Shown in pieces: positions 1-7,899 of a DNA stretch of 64,000 nucleotides (positions are counted from its first letter, which is position 1; each line of letters begins with the position of its first letter). The stretch is from a virus. The notes under the pieces are model-generated. The model saw only the letters and a program-made list of their open reading frames with translations. It was not told the origin of the DNA and searched no databases. The translations under genes and the position numbers were made by a program. The DNA is taken from positions 1 to 64,000 of the IMG/VR virus record IMGVR_UViG_3300000117_007448; one strand, written 5' to 3'.

Positions 1-270
1 ACTAGCATTGGAGACAAAGTAGCTGGTGAAAAAAGATACAATGTAAATTGTAAGAATTGTCATGGACCTGCCGGTAAAGGTGCAGCCAGTTATCCTAAAA
101 TATCAGGTAAAGAAATGTCTTATATAAAAGATAGATTAGAAACATATAGAAGTGGTAAAGAAATAGGACCTAATTCAGCTTTAATGATAATGATGGCAAA
201 ATCATTGACTGATGAAGAAATAAATAATTTAGCTGCGTATCTTAAAGATGCAAAATATATGGTGAAATAA
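1..270 (+). CDS. c-type cytochrome (class I, c4/c553-like), 3' part
   Basis: The 5' end is outside the window; the last 89 residues are visible. A CKNCH haem c attachment motif sits near the start of the visible part, followed by the PKISG...YIKDRLETYRSG pattern of cytochrome c4/c553-like proteins and a Met-rich stretch (LMIMM) that can supply the axial Met ligand, then the usual C-terminal helix (LTDEEINNLAAYL). Such proteins carry electrons in the periplasm. The gene overlaps the next one by one base (TAATG), so the two are probably co-translated. In a phage this is an auxiliary gene; a role as electron acceptor for a host dehydrogenase or donor to an oxidase is inference. Confidence 0.85.
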   Translation, partial: TSIGDKVAGEKRYNVNCKNCHGPAGKGAASYPKISGKEMSYIKDRLETYRSGKEIGPNSALMIMMAKSLTDEEINNLAAYLKDAKYMVK

Positions 271-614
271 TGAAACAATTATTAGTAATGTTTACAATGT
301 GGTTTGTATTATGTAGTGGTTTAATTTTTATTGCTAATGAAGCAACAGCGGCTTCATGTGGAAGTCCTTTTAGTGGTAATCCACAAGCACCAAGATGGGA
401 TTTAATTAAAGCAGAAATTGACAAAGCAAATAAACATGAATATTATAGACCAGTACAAGTAAGAGAAAATATATTAGTTCATGTTTTATATGATGAAGAA
501 AGAGAATATATTGTAATAAGTAAAACTGCTTCAATGTTAGTTCCTGAAGCTAGAGAACAATTCAAAATAGCTGTAAGAGAATGGATAAAAAAAGGAATCG
601 AATATGGAAGTTAA
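270..614 (+). CDS. exported protein of unknown function
   Basis: 114 residues. The N-terminus is a classical signal peptide (short basic start, hydrophobic residues 5-23, ATAAS cleavage region), so the product is probably periplasmic. It starts in a TAATG overlap with the cytochrome gene and overlaps the next gene by 11 bases. I do not recognise the mature domain, which has a single Cys (CGSPF). The tight coupling to a periplasmic cytochrome suggests a related envelope or redox role, but this is only context. Confidence 0.75.
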   Translation: MKQLLVMFTMWFVLCSGLIFIANEATAASCGSPFSGNPQAPRWDLIKAEIDKANKHEYYRPVQVRENILVHVLYDEEREYIVISKTASMLVPEAREQFKIAVREWIKKGIEYGS

Positions 615-1008
615 TCAAGAAACATTACAATTGATGGATCCTTTAGCAAAAATGCCAGAACAAGAAATGCCGGTTCCATTTGTACTTGCTGAGAGTGCAG
701 CTAAAAAAGTAAAAGAATTAATTAGGGAAAGTGGTGAAGAAGCTTCTCGAATGATGTTAAGAGTATTTGTACAAGGAGGAGGATGTTCTGGATTTCAATA
801 TGGCTTTTCTTTTGCTGAAGAGATAGAAGAAGATGATACTAAAGTAGAAAAGTTTGGTGTCACTATGTTAGTAGATAGTATGAGTTATGGTTACTTGGTT
901 GGTTCAGAAATCTATTATAAAGATGATCTTAATGGGTCACAATTTGTAATAAGAAATCCAAACGCCAAAGCAACTTGTGGGTGTGGTTCTAGTTTCGCTG
1001 CCGGTTAA
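604..1008 (+). CDS. erpA: A-type Fe-S cluster carrier (ErpA/IscA/HesB family)
   Basis: 134 residues. The three conserved cluster-binding cysteines are present: C61 in [11 protein letters not shown] and C125/C127 in TCGCGSSF. The C-terminal HesB core is of normal length (about 107 residues) with a short extra N-terminal segment. The family passes Fe-S clusters from an IscU-type scaffold to target enzymes; this phage also encodes an IscU homologue (23722-24132). The N-terminal part and the QYGF context look closest to ErpA, but IscA/HesB cannot be excluded. Its 3' end overlaps the end of the converging minus-strand gene by 20 bases, which marks the strand switch. Confidence 0.9.
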   Translation: MEVNQETLQLMDPLAKMPEQEMPVPFVLAESAAKKVKELIRESGEEASRMMLRVFVQGGGCSGFQYGFSFAEEIEEDDTKVEKFGVTMLVDSMSYGYLVGSEIYYKDDLNGSQFVIRNPNAKATCGCGSSFAAG

Positions 1009-1228
1009 CAACTTTTAGAACATCTCTGTATTGGGTGAAGTGTAATTCATTCTCAACAAAATCTAAGAACTCACCAACAGTCCAATGGCTTATTGACTCA
1101 CATTGTTTTTTATAATGCACAAATACAGTTAAGTTTTCTATATCTGAGATTGTTCTACTTATAGTAATCTTATCGTCACCGTTTAAATTATTTTTAAGTA
1201 TTGTAATATTTCTATCTCTAATGTTCAT
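989..1228 (-). CDS. small hypothetical protein
   Basis: 79 residues, not recognised. The start codon overlaps the stop of the upstream permease gene by one base (TAATG), typical of real genes here. The protein is polar with no signal or membrane segment. Its last 20 bases overlap tail-to-tail with the Fe-S carrier gene on the other strand. Confidence 0.6.
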   Translation of the reverse strand: MNIRDRNITILKNNLNGDDKITISRTISDIENLTVFVHYKKQCESISHWTVGEFLDFVENELHFTQYRDVLKVVNRQRN

Positions 1229-2187
1229 TAAAATCCATTCGGTACTATTATGTAATGTATTGAAAGAACTATGCCTACTGAAGCACCTAATCCAATCATC
1301 ATCTTAAAAAAATCTTTAGTGATAATAGGAAAGACTACTTTAAATTTACCATTACCTGTAACTGTAGCCATTGCAAGTTCACGACCACAAAGTAACCCAA
1401 CAAATACCCATGTTGTTGACATTGGTATATCGTTTAGCTCTTTGAAAAACCATAATATAATAAAGTAAACACCATCAATGATTGTTGCACTTCTTACATA
1501 TCTAGTATTATGTTTTGATAATACTATTTGTTGAATTTTACCCCCACCTTCACGAAACATAAAACCTAAACCCATTACAAATAATAATGATATAGCAACC
1601 ATTAAGTCCCATGGAATCACTCTAGGAAGGAATACAGCTATGTTTGCCATATCATGACCAAGCCATGTAAACCATAAACAACCTGTGGTAAACCATTGGC
1701 CTATTCGCCAGTACCTTTTATGTTCTTCCTTGACATGATCAAACTCATTAAGTATTTTTGAAACTATAATCCAAATAAGATAGGCTGCTACAGCTGCAAC
1801 TGCATATCCCATCATAGACTTCATCAACATTTTTTCTAATACAAATGACGAGGCAAAAGCTGACAATACGAGAAAACTTGTACTAACTGGAATACCTACT
1901 CTGGTTAGTATTAATAGGATACCTGGTGCCATTGCATGATACCATTGAATCTCTTGAAAAGGTATTTTGTTTAATCGGCCATAACTTATATCACCACCAT
2001 TAGTATACCAACCAAACCATAATGTATAAAGTAATACTGCACTTGCAAATCCCCAAAGAATTTTCCAATTAAATCTTTCTTTATTAGAAGCAATCCATGT
2101 TCCAAGTGTTTGAACAGAATCATTTGCAATTACAGCGTAACCAGCAAAAATAAAACCTACTGCCATCCAGAGAGTCATAACGTCCAT
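1228..2187 (-). CDS. PiT-like inorganic phosphate permease
   Basis: 319 residues with about nine hydrophobic membrane segments. Two half-repeats each carry a diverged PiT/PHO4 signature: ANDSVQTLGT near residue 21 and GHDMANIAVFLPR near residue 176 (compare GANDxANxxGT), each followed by a P-x-STT-like motif (GIPVSTSF and DIPMSTTWVFVGLLCGRE). PiT proteins import phosphate with a cation across the inner membrane. At 319 residues it is shorter than cellular PiT proteins, which usually exceed 400. Phosphate uptake is a common phage auxiliary function in P-poor seawater. It lies just downstream of the terminator that follows pqqA, so it is either read through or has its own promoter. A related permease family is the alternative. 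Confidence 0.75.
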   Translation of the reverse strand: MDVMTLWMAVGFIFAGYAVIANDSVQTLGTWIASNKERFNWKILWGFASAVLLYTLWFGWYTNGGDISYGRLNKIPFQEIQWYHAMAPGILLILTRVGIPVSTSFLVLSAFASSFVLEKMLMKSMMGYAVAAVAAYLIWIIVSKILNEFDHVKEEHKRYWRIGQWFTTGCLWFTWLGHDMANIAVFLPRVIPWDLMVAISLLFVMGLGFMFREGGGKIQQIVLSKHNTRYVRSATIIDGVYFIILWFFKELNDIPMSTTWVFVGLLCGRELAMATVTGNGKFKVVFPIITKDFFKMMIGLGASVGIVLSIHYIIVPNGF

Positions 2188-2201
2188 ATTGTTTCTATCC
2201 C

Positions 2202-2226
2202 AAAAAAAACCCCGCCTAAGCGGGGT
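2202..2226 (-). terminator. intrinsic terminator after pqqA
   Basis: On the minus strand a 7-bp G+C-rich stem (ACCCCGC/GCGGGGT, 4-nt loop) is followed at once by eight T residues. It begins 18 nt after the pqqA stop codon and is one of the strongest intrinsic terminators in the window. Confidence 0.9.
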
Positions 2227-2243
2227 ATCGTTAGCTAATAATA

Positions 2244-2321
2244 CTACTTAGATGCAACGTACATTGTGATTTCAAATCCAAATCTTAAATCAGTCGCTGC
2301 TGGCTTAGTCCATTTATTCAT
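2244..2321 (-). CDS. pqqA: PqqA, precursor peptide of pyrroloquinoline quinone
   Basis: 25 residues. The peptide carries the family pattern WTKP-x3-DLR-x-GFEITMY followed by a short tail. E17 and Y21 have the invariant E-x3-Y spacing; these are the two residues that PqqE cross-links and from which all PQQ carbon and nitrogen derive. The form matches beta/gammaproteobacterial PqqA (MWTKPxxxDLRxGFEVTMY) rather than the longer alphaproteobacterial types. An AGGAGG Shine-Dalgarno sequence stands 4 nt before ATG, and a strong terminator follows 18 nt after the stop, so it looks like a highly expressed unit of its own. No pqqBCDE genes are in the window, so processing would depend on the host. PQQ is the cofactor of periplasmic methanol and other alcohol dehydrogenases. 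Confidence 0.88.
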   Translation of the reverse strand: MNKWTKPAATDLRFGFEITMYVASK

Positions 2322-2421
2322 AATGCCTCCTATATTAAATGGGTTATATAATAATTTAGTAAATGTTAGTGATATATGATATAAAGAAAATCATGAGTTT
2401 CATATGATCTTAGTATAAACA

Positions 2422-2736
2422 CTAATCCTCTTTATTTTCTAATTTAGTGTCGTATGAATCTTCCCTACTATAATTTGTCTTTTTATTTAACTCATACATA
2501 GTATCTATACCTGTTTTTTCATCAACTTTTGTATAAACATCATTCCAAAATTGTTTTTTTGACAAATAACGAATTTGATTCTCATCCATTTCTGAGCAGT
2601 TCACTAAAACCGTTGGTAATTGTTCATGCCAGTTGTCCATACCAACTTTTGATGCTTCAATTGCTTGCTTTTCACTATCAGCTTCAATTACATAGTAGTT
2701 TCTTGTGATCTCAAGCGTTTCGATCACATATTTCAT
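2422..2736 (-). CDS. small hypothetical protein
   Basis: 104 residues, acidic C-terminus (ENKED), not recognised. The N-terminal MKYVIETLEITRNYYVIEADSE-like beta strand pattern followed by a helix resembles small phage proteins with one alpha/beta layer. The start overlaps the stop of the upstream gene by 4 bases. The 100 bases between it and pqqA hold no gene that I can see. Confidence 0.7.
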   Translation of the reverse strand: MKYVIETLEITRNYYVIEADSEKQAIEASKVGMDNWHEQLPTVLVNCSEMDENQIRYLSKKQFWNDVYTKVDEKTGIDTMYELNKKTNYSREDSYDTKLENKED

Positions 2737-3017
2737 GCTGTTTCCTTTTCTGTAAGTGTAGCTGTAGTGTAATTTCTAACAGAATCCCAACGAAATGAGC
2801 GCCATTCTTGCTTTTCTAGATCAAGAACGGGTTGAGCTTTCGTATTTGCATCAAATTTTGGCTCAGTTTTCATTTTTGTGCCAAATTTTGCTACAAGAGC
2901 ACCCGGATTTAGCGTACATATCATTTTTCTACGCTCTTTATTTAATTTTTCAAAAATAATTTCGACTTTGCCTTCTTCAAGGTCGTTAAATAGTTTCTTT
3001 TTGTTATTTGGACTCAT
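2733..3017 (-). CDS. phage SH3-fold-like protein (DUF2693-type)
   Basis: 94 residues. The pattern RKMICTLNP ... LDLEKQEWRSFRWDSVRN fits a small family common in T4-like phages, annotated as DUF2693 or SH3 beta-barrel fold proteins: a short beta protein ending in a W-R-S-F-R-x-D-S segment. The role is not established. It overlaps its neighbours on both sides by a few bases, so it belongs to the same operon. Confidence 0.65.
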   Translation of the reverse strand: MSPNNKKKLFNDLEEGKVEIIFEKLNKERRKMICTLNPGALVAKFGTKMKTEPKFDANTKAQPVLDLEKQEWRSFRWDSVRNYTTATLTEKETA

Positions 3018-3420
3018 TTATTTTATCTCCAAGAATTGATTTCAACATATTTGTTACTTTTTTATTATACATTCTTAGTTTAATGTTTGTCAAGTAGGTT
3101 TCAAACCATTTGCCTGAAGTTTTTGTCTTACGAATGATTGCTCCGTAGACTCCGTGACCTGTAAGATTCATTATATAGCCCACAGGGTCGCCTAAAATTG
3201 CTTCAAATGAGCAATCAAACTCTGGATTATTCATTTTACTCGTTTTTAGCAAACAAATGTGATACTTATCGCCTAGTTTTGTGTTTTCGATTGGTTCGTG
3301 CGAGGCGTTTTTTTCAGTTACACTAAAATATTTGAAATCAAAGCCTTCTTCTTCATCATCTATTATTGGTAAAAAATAGAATCCATCATATTTCTCTGGA
3401 GCATCACTTTTATTCATCAT
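3004..3420 (-). CDS. hypothetical protein
   Basis: 138 residues from the ATG at 3420. An in-frame TTG at 3465 would extend it, but that start overlaps the upstream hydrolase and lacks a ribosome site, so the first ATG after the upstream stop is preferred. Mixed alpha/beta protein with an acidic N-terminal third and a basic C-terminus; not recognised. Confidence 0.7.
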   Translation of the reverse strand: MMNKSDAPEKYDGFYFLPIIDDEEEGFDFKYFSVTEKNASHEPIENTKLGDKYHICLLKTSKMNNPEFDCSFEAILGDPVGYIMNLTGHGVYGAIIRKTKTSGKWFETYLTNIKLRMYNKKVTNMLKSILGDKINESK

Positions 3421-3430
3421 ATAATTTTTC

Positions 3431-4057
3431 TTATAAAGCTTTTTTGTAAAAAATGTGTGTGTCAATTTTATCTATTCTATATTTTGGCGCCGCCCAATTT
3501 GGACTTACATAATCAGCGTGATAATATAGTGCGTGTTGAAAGTTTTTCAACTCAAGACCACGGCTTAAAATTTTATATGCCATTTGTTTCGATTTTTTCC
3601 AAAGAGGACCTTTAGGATGTTTCCAACGAATTGAACGATTATTTGCCCATGAGAATTGATGGTGAGCCATAACAACTTTACAGATTGAATCGCCCCAACG
3701 TCCACTTCTAAGTCTATTAAGAGTAACTTGTGCTACAGCTATTTTACCAAAGTCACTTTCTACGCCTGCTTCATGGTAAATATTTTTTGCTAAACAGAAT
3801 AAATCAATTGATTTGTATGTTACTGGATCTGGAACTGTGATCAACTCGTACTTGTCTTTTAAATCATCTATTTTATCTTGTTGTTCAATATTCAGCTCTT
3901 TGATTTTAACAATACTCTCTCTAATCTGATTTATTTCAACAAAGACTTGTTTGTCTCTTTGATATTTTATATCAAAATAAAGATAAAAAATTAAAATAGT
4001 AAGTAGGCTTAGAGATATAACTGCACCTAAGATTGTATGATACTGTTTCTTTTCCAT
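3431..4057 (-). CDS. cell wall hydrolase, SleB/CwlJ type, membrane anchored
   Basis: 208 residues. One N-terminal membrane segment (about 9-28) is followed by a coiled coil (about 38-72) and a SleB-type domain (about 85-208): CLAKNIYHEAG with the conserved Glu, GKIAVAQVTLNRL, QFSWAN, and ALYYHADYV...PKYRIDKIDTHIFYK. The family cuts peptidoglycan. The uncleaved anchor with a periplasmic catalytic domain resembles signal-anchor endolysins or a virion-independent lysis enzyme. The gene upstream is a small membrane protein, so a lysis function for the pair is plausible. A peptidase M15 at 55722-56186 is a second candidate endolysin. Confidence 0.85.
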   Translation of the reverse strand: MEKKQYHTILGAVISLSLLTILIFYLYFDIKYQRDKQVFVEINQIRESIVKIKELNIEQQDKIDDLKDKYELITVPDPVTYKSIDLFCLAKNIYHEAGVESDFGKIAVAQVTLNRLRSGRWGDSICKVVMAHHQFSWANNRSIRWKHPKGPLWKKSKQMAYKILSRGLELKNFQHALYYHADYVSPNWAAPKYRIDKIDTHIFYKKAL

Positions 4058-4058
4058 A

Positions 4059-4274
4059 TTAGACCCTTATGAAAACTCCTACACCATAAACTAAAAACAA
4101 AAACATATTCATAATAAACAATGCCCAATCTTTTACGATATAAGCATATATCAAATATAAGAATGTTCCTAAACTAAGAAAAATAACACTAAAAGGTTGT
4201 ATGTTGAAGGTAACAAATGTTGCACCTAACATAATGCAAAAGACACCACCCCAACGTAGTATTATATTTATCAC
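4059..4274 (-). CDS. small membrane protein (possible holin)
   Basis: 71 residues with two to three hydrophobic helices and almost no soluble part. It overlaps the ParB-like gene by 4 bases and lies 1 base from the wall hydrolase gene. Holin function is only inferred from size, topology and this neighbour; no holin family motif is recognised. Confidence 0.7.
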   Translation of the reverse strand: MINIILRWGGVFCIMLGATFVTFNIQPFSVIFLSLGTFLYLIYAYIVKDWALFIMNMFLFLVYGVGVFIRV

Positions 4275-5497
4275 GCAATCTTTTTCTGTATTTCAATCAC
4301 ATTATCTAAAGGATGAACTTTATTGAAAGAGTGGCCTTTCTGGTACTTTTTATATTGTCTGTCAACCTCAGAAGCAGAGATAAACTTAGATACATCATCA
4401 AACTCTGTATCTTGCACAAAAAAATTGATACTGATAATCATATCCCAAAGACCATTAGTTGTATTCCATTTACATCTATTTTTATTACCTAATTTATTCC
4501 TGTTTAATGACATCCTGTCTAGTGCTTTATGAATTGATTCCAAAAGATTGTATCTTTTTTTCACTAAATCATCATTATTTTTAGGCCTCTCACCTAAATG
4601 AACATACAATCTACTTCTACAACCAAATTGAAATTCATTTCTGGCAACAGCTGCAATTACATCTCTATCAATCATATTACCTCTCATGACAATATTGACT
4701 ATTCTTTCACCATTTGGATAATCTCTCGTTTTAACAACATCTGTCGAATTCTCGGGTTTACCATTAACCCACTCAGGTGCATTTGTATATCTTTTACCTG
4801 CTTTGTTAGGACCCTCACCATATAAGTGTTGTTTGATTAATTTTGCATCTAAGAGTTCAAACTTTACTTTTTTATTTAACGCACCAAAAACTCTTTTTAA
4901 AATTTTGGTTCTACCAGCTTCTTTAGAAGAGGGACTCATATCTTTGATAATTTTAAGTACGTCATTTTCATCATTGGGTAATTTACCTTGAATATGTAAA
5001 TCAATCAAACAAGATTCGATATCCTTTTCTTCTTGTTTAACATGAGGTTTTTCATCATTAGTTCGACCTCCAACAACAGCTTTTGCTACTGCATTATCGA
5101 ACTCAAAAACCTCAAACCAAAACTCAAAATCTGGATTGTCCTCTATGTACATTGTGTATAGAGCATCTATTCTGTGGTGCCCTGCTACTAAACACCACCT
5201 CTTACTTGATTCACACCAATGTATGATTGGTAATTTCTCAGCTGTGTCCCAACCATGCTGTTCAAGATAGTCTTTCAACTTTTGTCTATCTGAAGGTGAA
5301 ATGACTTTTTCTCTATTGTGATTACCATCTTTATCAGATGATGGATTGTAAACATCACTAAGTTTTAATTTTTTACGCCCTACAAAATGAATTGCAGCTG
5401 CGTGTTCTGTATTTACGAAATCTAAATTAGAAGATGGTGTTAATTCATTTATCTTCTTCAACTTATATTGCGAATATTCTATTGGTGGTAAAAACAT
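4271..5497 (-). CDS. ParB-like nuclease-domain protein
   Basis: 408 residues. The N-terminal third holds a ParB/Srx-type core: a beta strand with LPIIHWCES, then the signature VAGHHRIDALYTMY. The remainder is charged and may bind DNA; it is not recognised. Phage ParB-like proteins are often nucleases or DNA modifiers rather than partition proteins. It is the first gene of an early operon: a TTGACA-17-TAAAAT promoter lies just upstream. Confidence 0.75.
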   Translation of the reverse strand: MFLPPIEYSQYKLKKINELTPSSNLDFVNTEHAAAIHFVGRKKLKLSDVYNPSSDKDGNHNREKVISPSDRQKLKDYLEQHGWDTAEKLPIIHWCESSKRWCLVAGHHRIDALYTMYIEDNPDFEFWFEVFEFDNAVAKAVVGGRTNDEKPHVKQEEKDIESCLIDLHIQGKLPNDENDVLKIIKDMSPSSKEAGRTKILKRVFGALNKKVKFELLDAKLIKQHLYGEGPNKAGKRYTNAPEWVNGKPENSTDVVKTRDYPNGERIVNIVMRGNMIDRDVIAAVARNEFQFGCRSRLYVHLGERPKNNDDLVKKRYNLLESIHKALDRMSLNRNKLGNKNRCKWNTTNGLWDMIISINFFVQDTEFDDVSKFISASEVDRQYKKYQKGHSFNKVHPLDNVIEIQKKIA

Positions 5498-5528
5498 AAA
5501 AACCTCATAATTTAATTAATATAATATC

Positions 5529-5557
5529 ATTTTAACAAGTAAACACTCAAATGTCAA
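5529..5557 (-). promoter_or_regulatory. sigma70-type early promoter for the ParB-like operon
   Basis: On the minus strand TTGACA (5557-5552) is followed by a 17-bp spacer and TAAAAT (5534-5529). It lies 32 nt upstream of the start codon. It is a looser member of the promoter family, without the GG...CATAG downstream part. Confidence 0.7.
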
Positions 5558-5578
5558 GCCTGTTGTTTTTATACAACA

Positions 5579-6064
5579 TTAATAATAATTGAAATTCATC
5601 ACGATTCGAGGCAAATCTGTGCTTTCAATAGCTGCGTGTTTTAAATGTGATGGGAAAGTTACCAATCTATTTTCAACTGACTCGATCTTTTGCCCACTCT
5701 CTTCAAATATTGTATAACCATTATTTGTATTCATATAAAGTATAGATGTTGTATGACCTGGATATAAAGCCATATCATTATGAAATCCAGATTGAGCACC
5801 ACGATTAATATCTGGTTGTAGATTGACTTTTATACGAACATATATTGGATTTTTATTTGCTAGAACTTTAGCTACATTAGGAAACCAATTAGACGTTGGC
5901 ACATTTATTTCATATAAAACATGAACAAACTGGTAAAGACCATCATCTGGTTGAGTAGTTTTATTTTCATGATAGTACCATGGGAAATAGTTGTCTGCAA
6001 ATATTTTTTTTAAATCTTTTAAAACTTCTTCACTACAATAATTATCTTCAATTTTTATATTCAT
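5579..6064 (-). CDS. 2OG-Fe(II) oxygenase family protein
   Basis: 161 residues. The facial triad pattern is visible: H-x-D in GFHNDMALYPGH, a distal H in FPSHLKHAA, and an Arg near the C-terminus (PRIVMNFNYY). This matches the small double-stranded beta helix oxygenases frequent in marine T4-like phages. The substrate is unknown. The gene starts in a TAATG overlap with a 48-codon gene. Two other members of this superfamily are at 51357 and 58632. Confidence 0.8.
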   Translation of the reverse strand: MNIKIEDNYCSEEVLKDLKKIFADNYFPWYYHENKTTQPDDGLYQFVHVLYEINVPTSNWFPNVAKVLANKNPIYVRIKVNLQPDINRGAQSGFHNDMALYPGHTTSILYMNTNNGYTIFEESGQKIESVENRLVTFPSHLKHAAIESTDLPRIVMNFNYY

Positions 6065-6210
6065 TATGCGTATTGATCAAATCTGCCTTTTGGTTGACGT
6101 TTTGTTTTCTTTTCAATTGGTGTTACTTTTTTCATCTTCTGTGAATACTTTGTTGAGTATTTTGGATCAGTTGTAGAAACTGGTGATGGAAAGAATTTGA
6201 AAGGTATCAT
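6064..6210 (-). CDS. small basic protein
   Basis: 48 residues, rich in Lys, Pro and Ser, ending in RFDQYA. The stop overlaps the downstream oxygenase start (TAATG) and the ATG lies 1 base after the preceding small gene. The ribosome site is weak. Not recognised. Confidence 0.5.
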   Translation of the reverse strand: MIPFKFFPSPVSTTDPKYSTKYSQKMKKVTPIEKKTKRQPKGRFDQYA

Positions 6211-6211
6211 T

Positions 6212-6349
6212 TTAAGACCACACATTTATAAGAATGATACCGATTAAACCAATAGTAATTGAATTAAAAATAATTGTGCCCCATACTAATCTATCAATTT
6301 GTTTAATACATTCTTTGTATGAATCAATTGGTGGTATTACTGTTTTCAT
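6212..6349 (-). CDS. small membrane protein
   Basis: 45 residues: a polar N-terminus with one Cys, then a single hydrophobic helix (about 22-44). The start forms an ATGA overlap with the upstream gene and has AGGAAC at a good distance. Not recognised. Confidence 0.6.
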   Translation of the reverse strand: MKTVIPPIDSYKECIKQIDRLVWGTIIFNSITIGLIGIILINVWS

Positions 6350-6684
6350 ATTGAGTTCCTTTTCTTCTCTGGATTTTTTTCATAATAATCATTTAATCTT
6401 TTTAAGTAAATTGGATCTTCAAATGGGTCACGATTTTCATCAAATGCTTTTATTATTTCTTCATCAGTAGGGTATGGCAATTCCATTTGATCATCCATCC
6501 ATTTCGCTATCATTCTACGTTCACCAGCTTTATCAAACTTTTTCAAATGTATTGAAGCTTCTGGAAACTCTTCCTTTTCTTCCAGTTTCCATTTGTCTTC
6601 CATAGATTCTAGGTGTAAAAGTAAAAGTATACTATCAGCGACTTCTTGATCACTTTTTGGCAAGTTTGATATGAACATTGCCAT
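6346..6684 (-). CDS. hypothetical acidic protein
   Basis: About 112 residues from the ATG at 6684. Longer in-frame starts (to 6777) would overlap the upstream gene by more than 70 bases, so an internal start is preferred; a GTG at 6699 or the ATG at 6678 are alternatives. Highly charged and helical, with many Glu and Lys. Not recognised. Confidence 0.65.
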   Translation of the reverse strand: MAMFISNLPKSDQEVADSILLLLHLESMEDKWKLEEKEEFPEASIHLKKFDKAGERRMIAKWMDDQMELPYPTDEEIIKAFDENRDPFEDPIYLKRLNDYYEKNPEKKRNSI

Positions 6685-6703
6685 CTCTTCAGCATTCACG
6701 CAA

Positions 6704-6910
6704 CTAATTAGAATGTTTAATATCGAAGCCTGTTTTATCGAGAGCCCTTGCATCAATTTCCTTTTTTGCTTCTTCATAACTTTTAAATTCCCTTACTAAA
6801 CTGTGATTAGGTATTTCGTTCAAATCAGTTGTAATTGCTAAACCGTTATACCGACTTGTGTAAACCATAAAAATTCCAGAATCTTTTGAAATTTTCCTTT
6901 TGTTTTCCAT
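6704..6910 (-). CDS. small hypothetical protein
   Basis: 68 residues. The pattern LVREFKSYEEAKKEIDARALDK resembles the short 'F-x-S/T-xx-EA' folds common in phage small proteins. It is the gene nearest to the tRNA gene. Not recognised. Confidence 0.65.
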   Translation of the reverse strand: MENKRKISKDSGIFMVYTSRYNGLAITTDLNEIPNHSLVREFKSYEEAKKEIDARALDKTGFDIKHSN

Positions 6911-6936
6911 ATAGAGTATCTATAAGAATAGTGTAT

Positions 6937-7013
6937 TGGTCGGAGTGAAATGATTTGAACATTTGATCTCCTGCTCCCAAAGCAGGCGCCTTACCAGACT
7001 AGGCCACACTCCG
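6937..7013 (-). tRNA. tRNA-Pro (anticodon UGG)
   Basis: A complete cloverleaf on the minus strand. The acceptor stem CGGAGTG/CACTCCG is perfect, the anticodon stem CCTGC/GCAGG encloses a TTTGGGA loop (anticodon UGG), the T arm has TTCAAAT, and the discriminator A plus CCA are encoded. The C1 start fits tRNA-Pro. UGG reads CCA/CCG and, by wobble, CCU, useful for an AT-rich phage. Confidence 0.93.
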
Positions 7014-7020
7014 TATTATA

Positions 7021-7170
7021 CTAAGTAAAAAGATTAAATAAAACTATACAAAAGCAAAACCAATAAAAAGCAATCCATATAAAAACTTTTTCAGTTCTCC
7101 ATGGGTGTACCAACAATAATAAAAAGTTTGTTCTTTTGTAAAAATTAAATAAACGAATTTTGTTTCTCAA
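7021..7170 (-). CDS. small membrane protein, TTG start
   Basis: 49 residues from a TTG preceded by AGGAGA at a 5-nt distance, directly after the stop of the upstream gene. A basic N-terminal half is followed by a hydrophobic helix rich in Phe, Trp and Cys. No ATG start exists in this frame. Not recognised. Confidence 0.45.
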   Translation of the reverse strand: MRNKIRLFNFYKRTNFLLLLVHPWRTEKVFIWIAFYWFCFCIVLFNLFT

Positions 7171-7183
7171 ATCAATCTCCTAA

Positions 7184-7654
7184 TTAACATCTTTCAGCAT
7201 TTGCATAGTATTGAATAATAGACTTTTTCATCCAATGGCTTATATTTTTAGAGTCATCTGATGGTATCAAAGAACCTCGTATTGTTATTCCTTTAAAATG
7301 CCTCATTGCAATTAAATAGTCCCAACCAAAACGTGTTGCAGCTACCAGTTTTTCATCTTCAACCCATTGCCTAATAAATTCTTCAAATATTATATATTCT
7401 TTTGAATCGAAAGACTTGGGTAATTTAAAATATGGTTGTAACACCAAGAAATCATAATCTTTAAAAGTCGGTAGTTCTTCATACTCACTCATAGGTAAAC
7501 GAATTACATCATCAGTTTCCTCTTGAAGCCTATAATAAGGGTAGTGAACAAGTTCATCATAGTCAGTTCGATCCGCTCTTTTTCTTTTCAACTTCTTTGA
7601 AAAATCACTAGGCGTAAGTATTAAAGCTTTCATCTGGCCATTATCTATTTTCAT
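7184..7654 (-). CDS. hypothetical protein
   Basis: 156 residues, mixed alpha/beta with many aromatic residues; no family motif recognised. The start overlaps the upstream stop by 4 bases (ATGA). Confidence 0.75.
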   Translation of the reverse strand: MKIDNGQMKALILTPSDFSKKLKRKRADRTDYDELVHYPYYRLQEETDDVIRLPMSEYEELPTFKDYDFLVLQPYFKLPKSFDSKEYIIFEEFIRQWVEDEKLVAATRFGWDYLIAMRHFKGITIRGSLIPSDDSKNISHWMKKSIIQYYANAERC

Positions 7655-7899
7655 CTATCTATCTCCGTAAAATCTTTTTCGCCCAGCAAGTAAACGATAG
7701 AGTTTGTTTCGAGCCATACATGAGCTCCACATGATAAAGGTTTTTTCGGATTATACACCAATTCACTTGGCCCATCTATAATGACCTTTTTCGCATAACG
7801 ATTACTCTTACCTTGCTTGACTGTAAAAACTGGTTCTTCCAAACCTTTCTTTTTATTTGATCGAATGATATGTTGATTAACGTGTATTTTAGTTTTCAT
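7651..7899 (-). CDS. hypothetical basic protein
   Basis: 82 residues from the ATG at 7899 (MKTKIHV). An in-frame upstream start at 7926 would overlap the preceding gene more. Basic N-terminal half; not recognised. Confidence 0.6.
   Translation of the reverse strand: MKTKIHVNQHIIRSNKKKGLEEPVFTVKQGKSNRYAKKVIIDGPSELVYNPKKPLSCGAHVWLETNSIVYLLGEKDFTEIDR

Noticed and set aside
7014-7020. A TATAAT box directly before the tRNA gene.
   Set aside because: It abuts the mature 5' end, too close to serve as its -10 element, and no -35 is seen.
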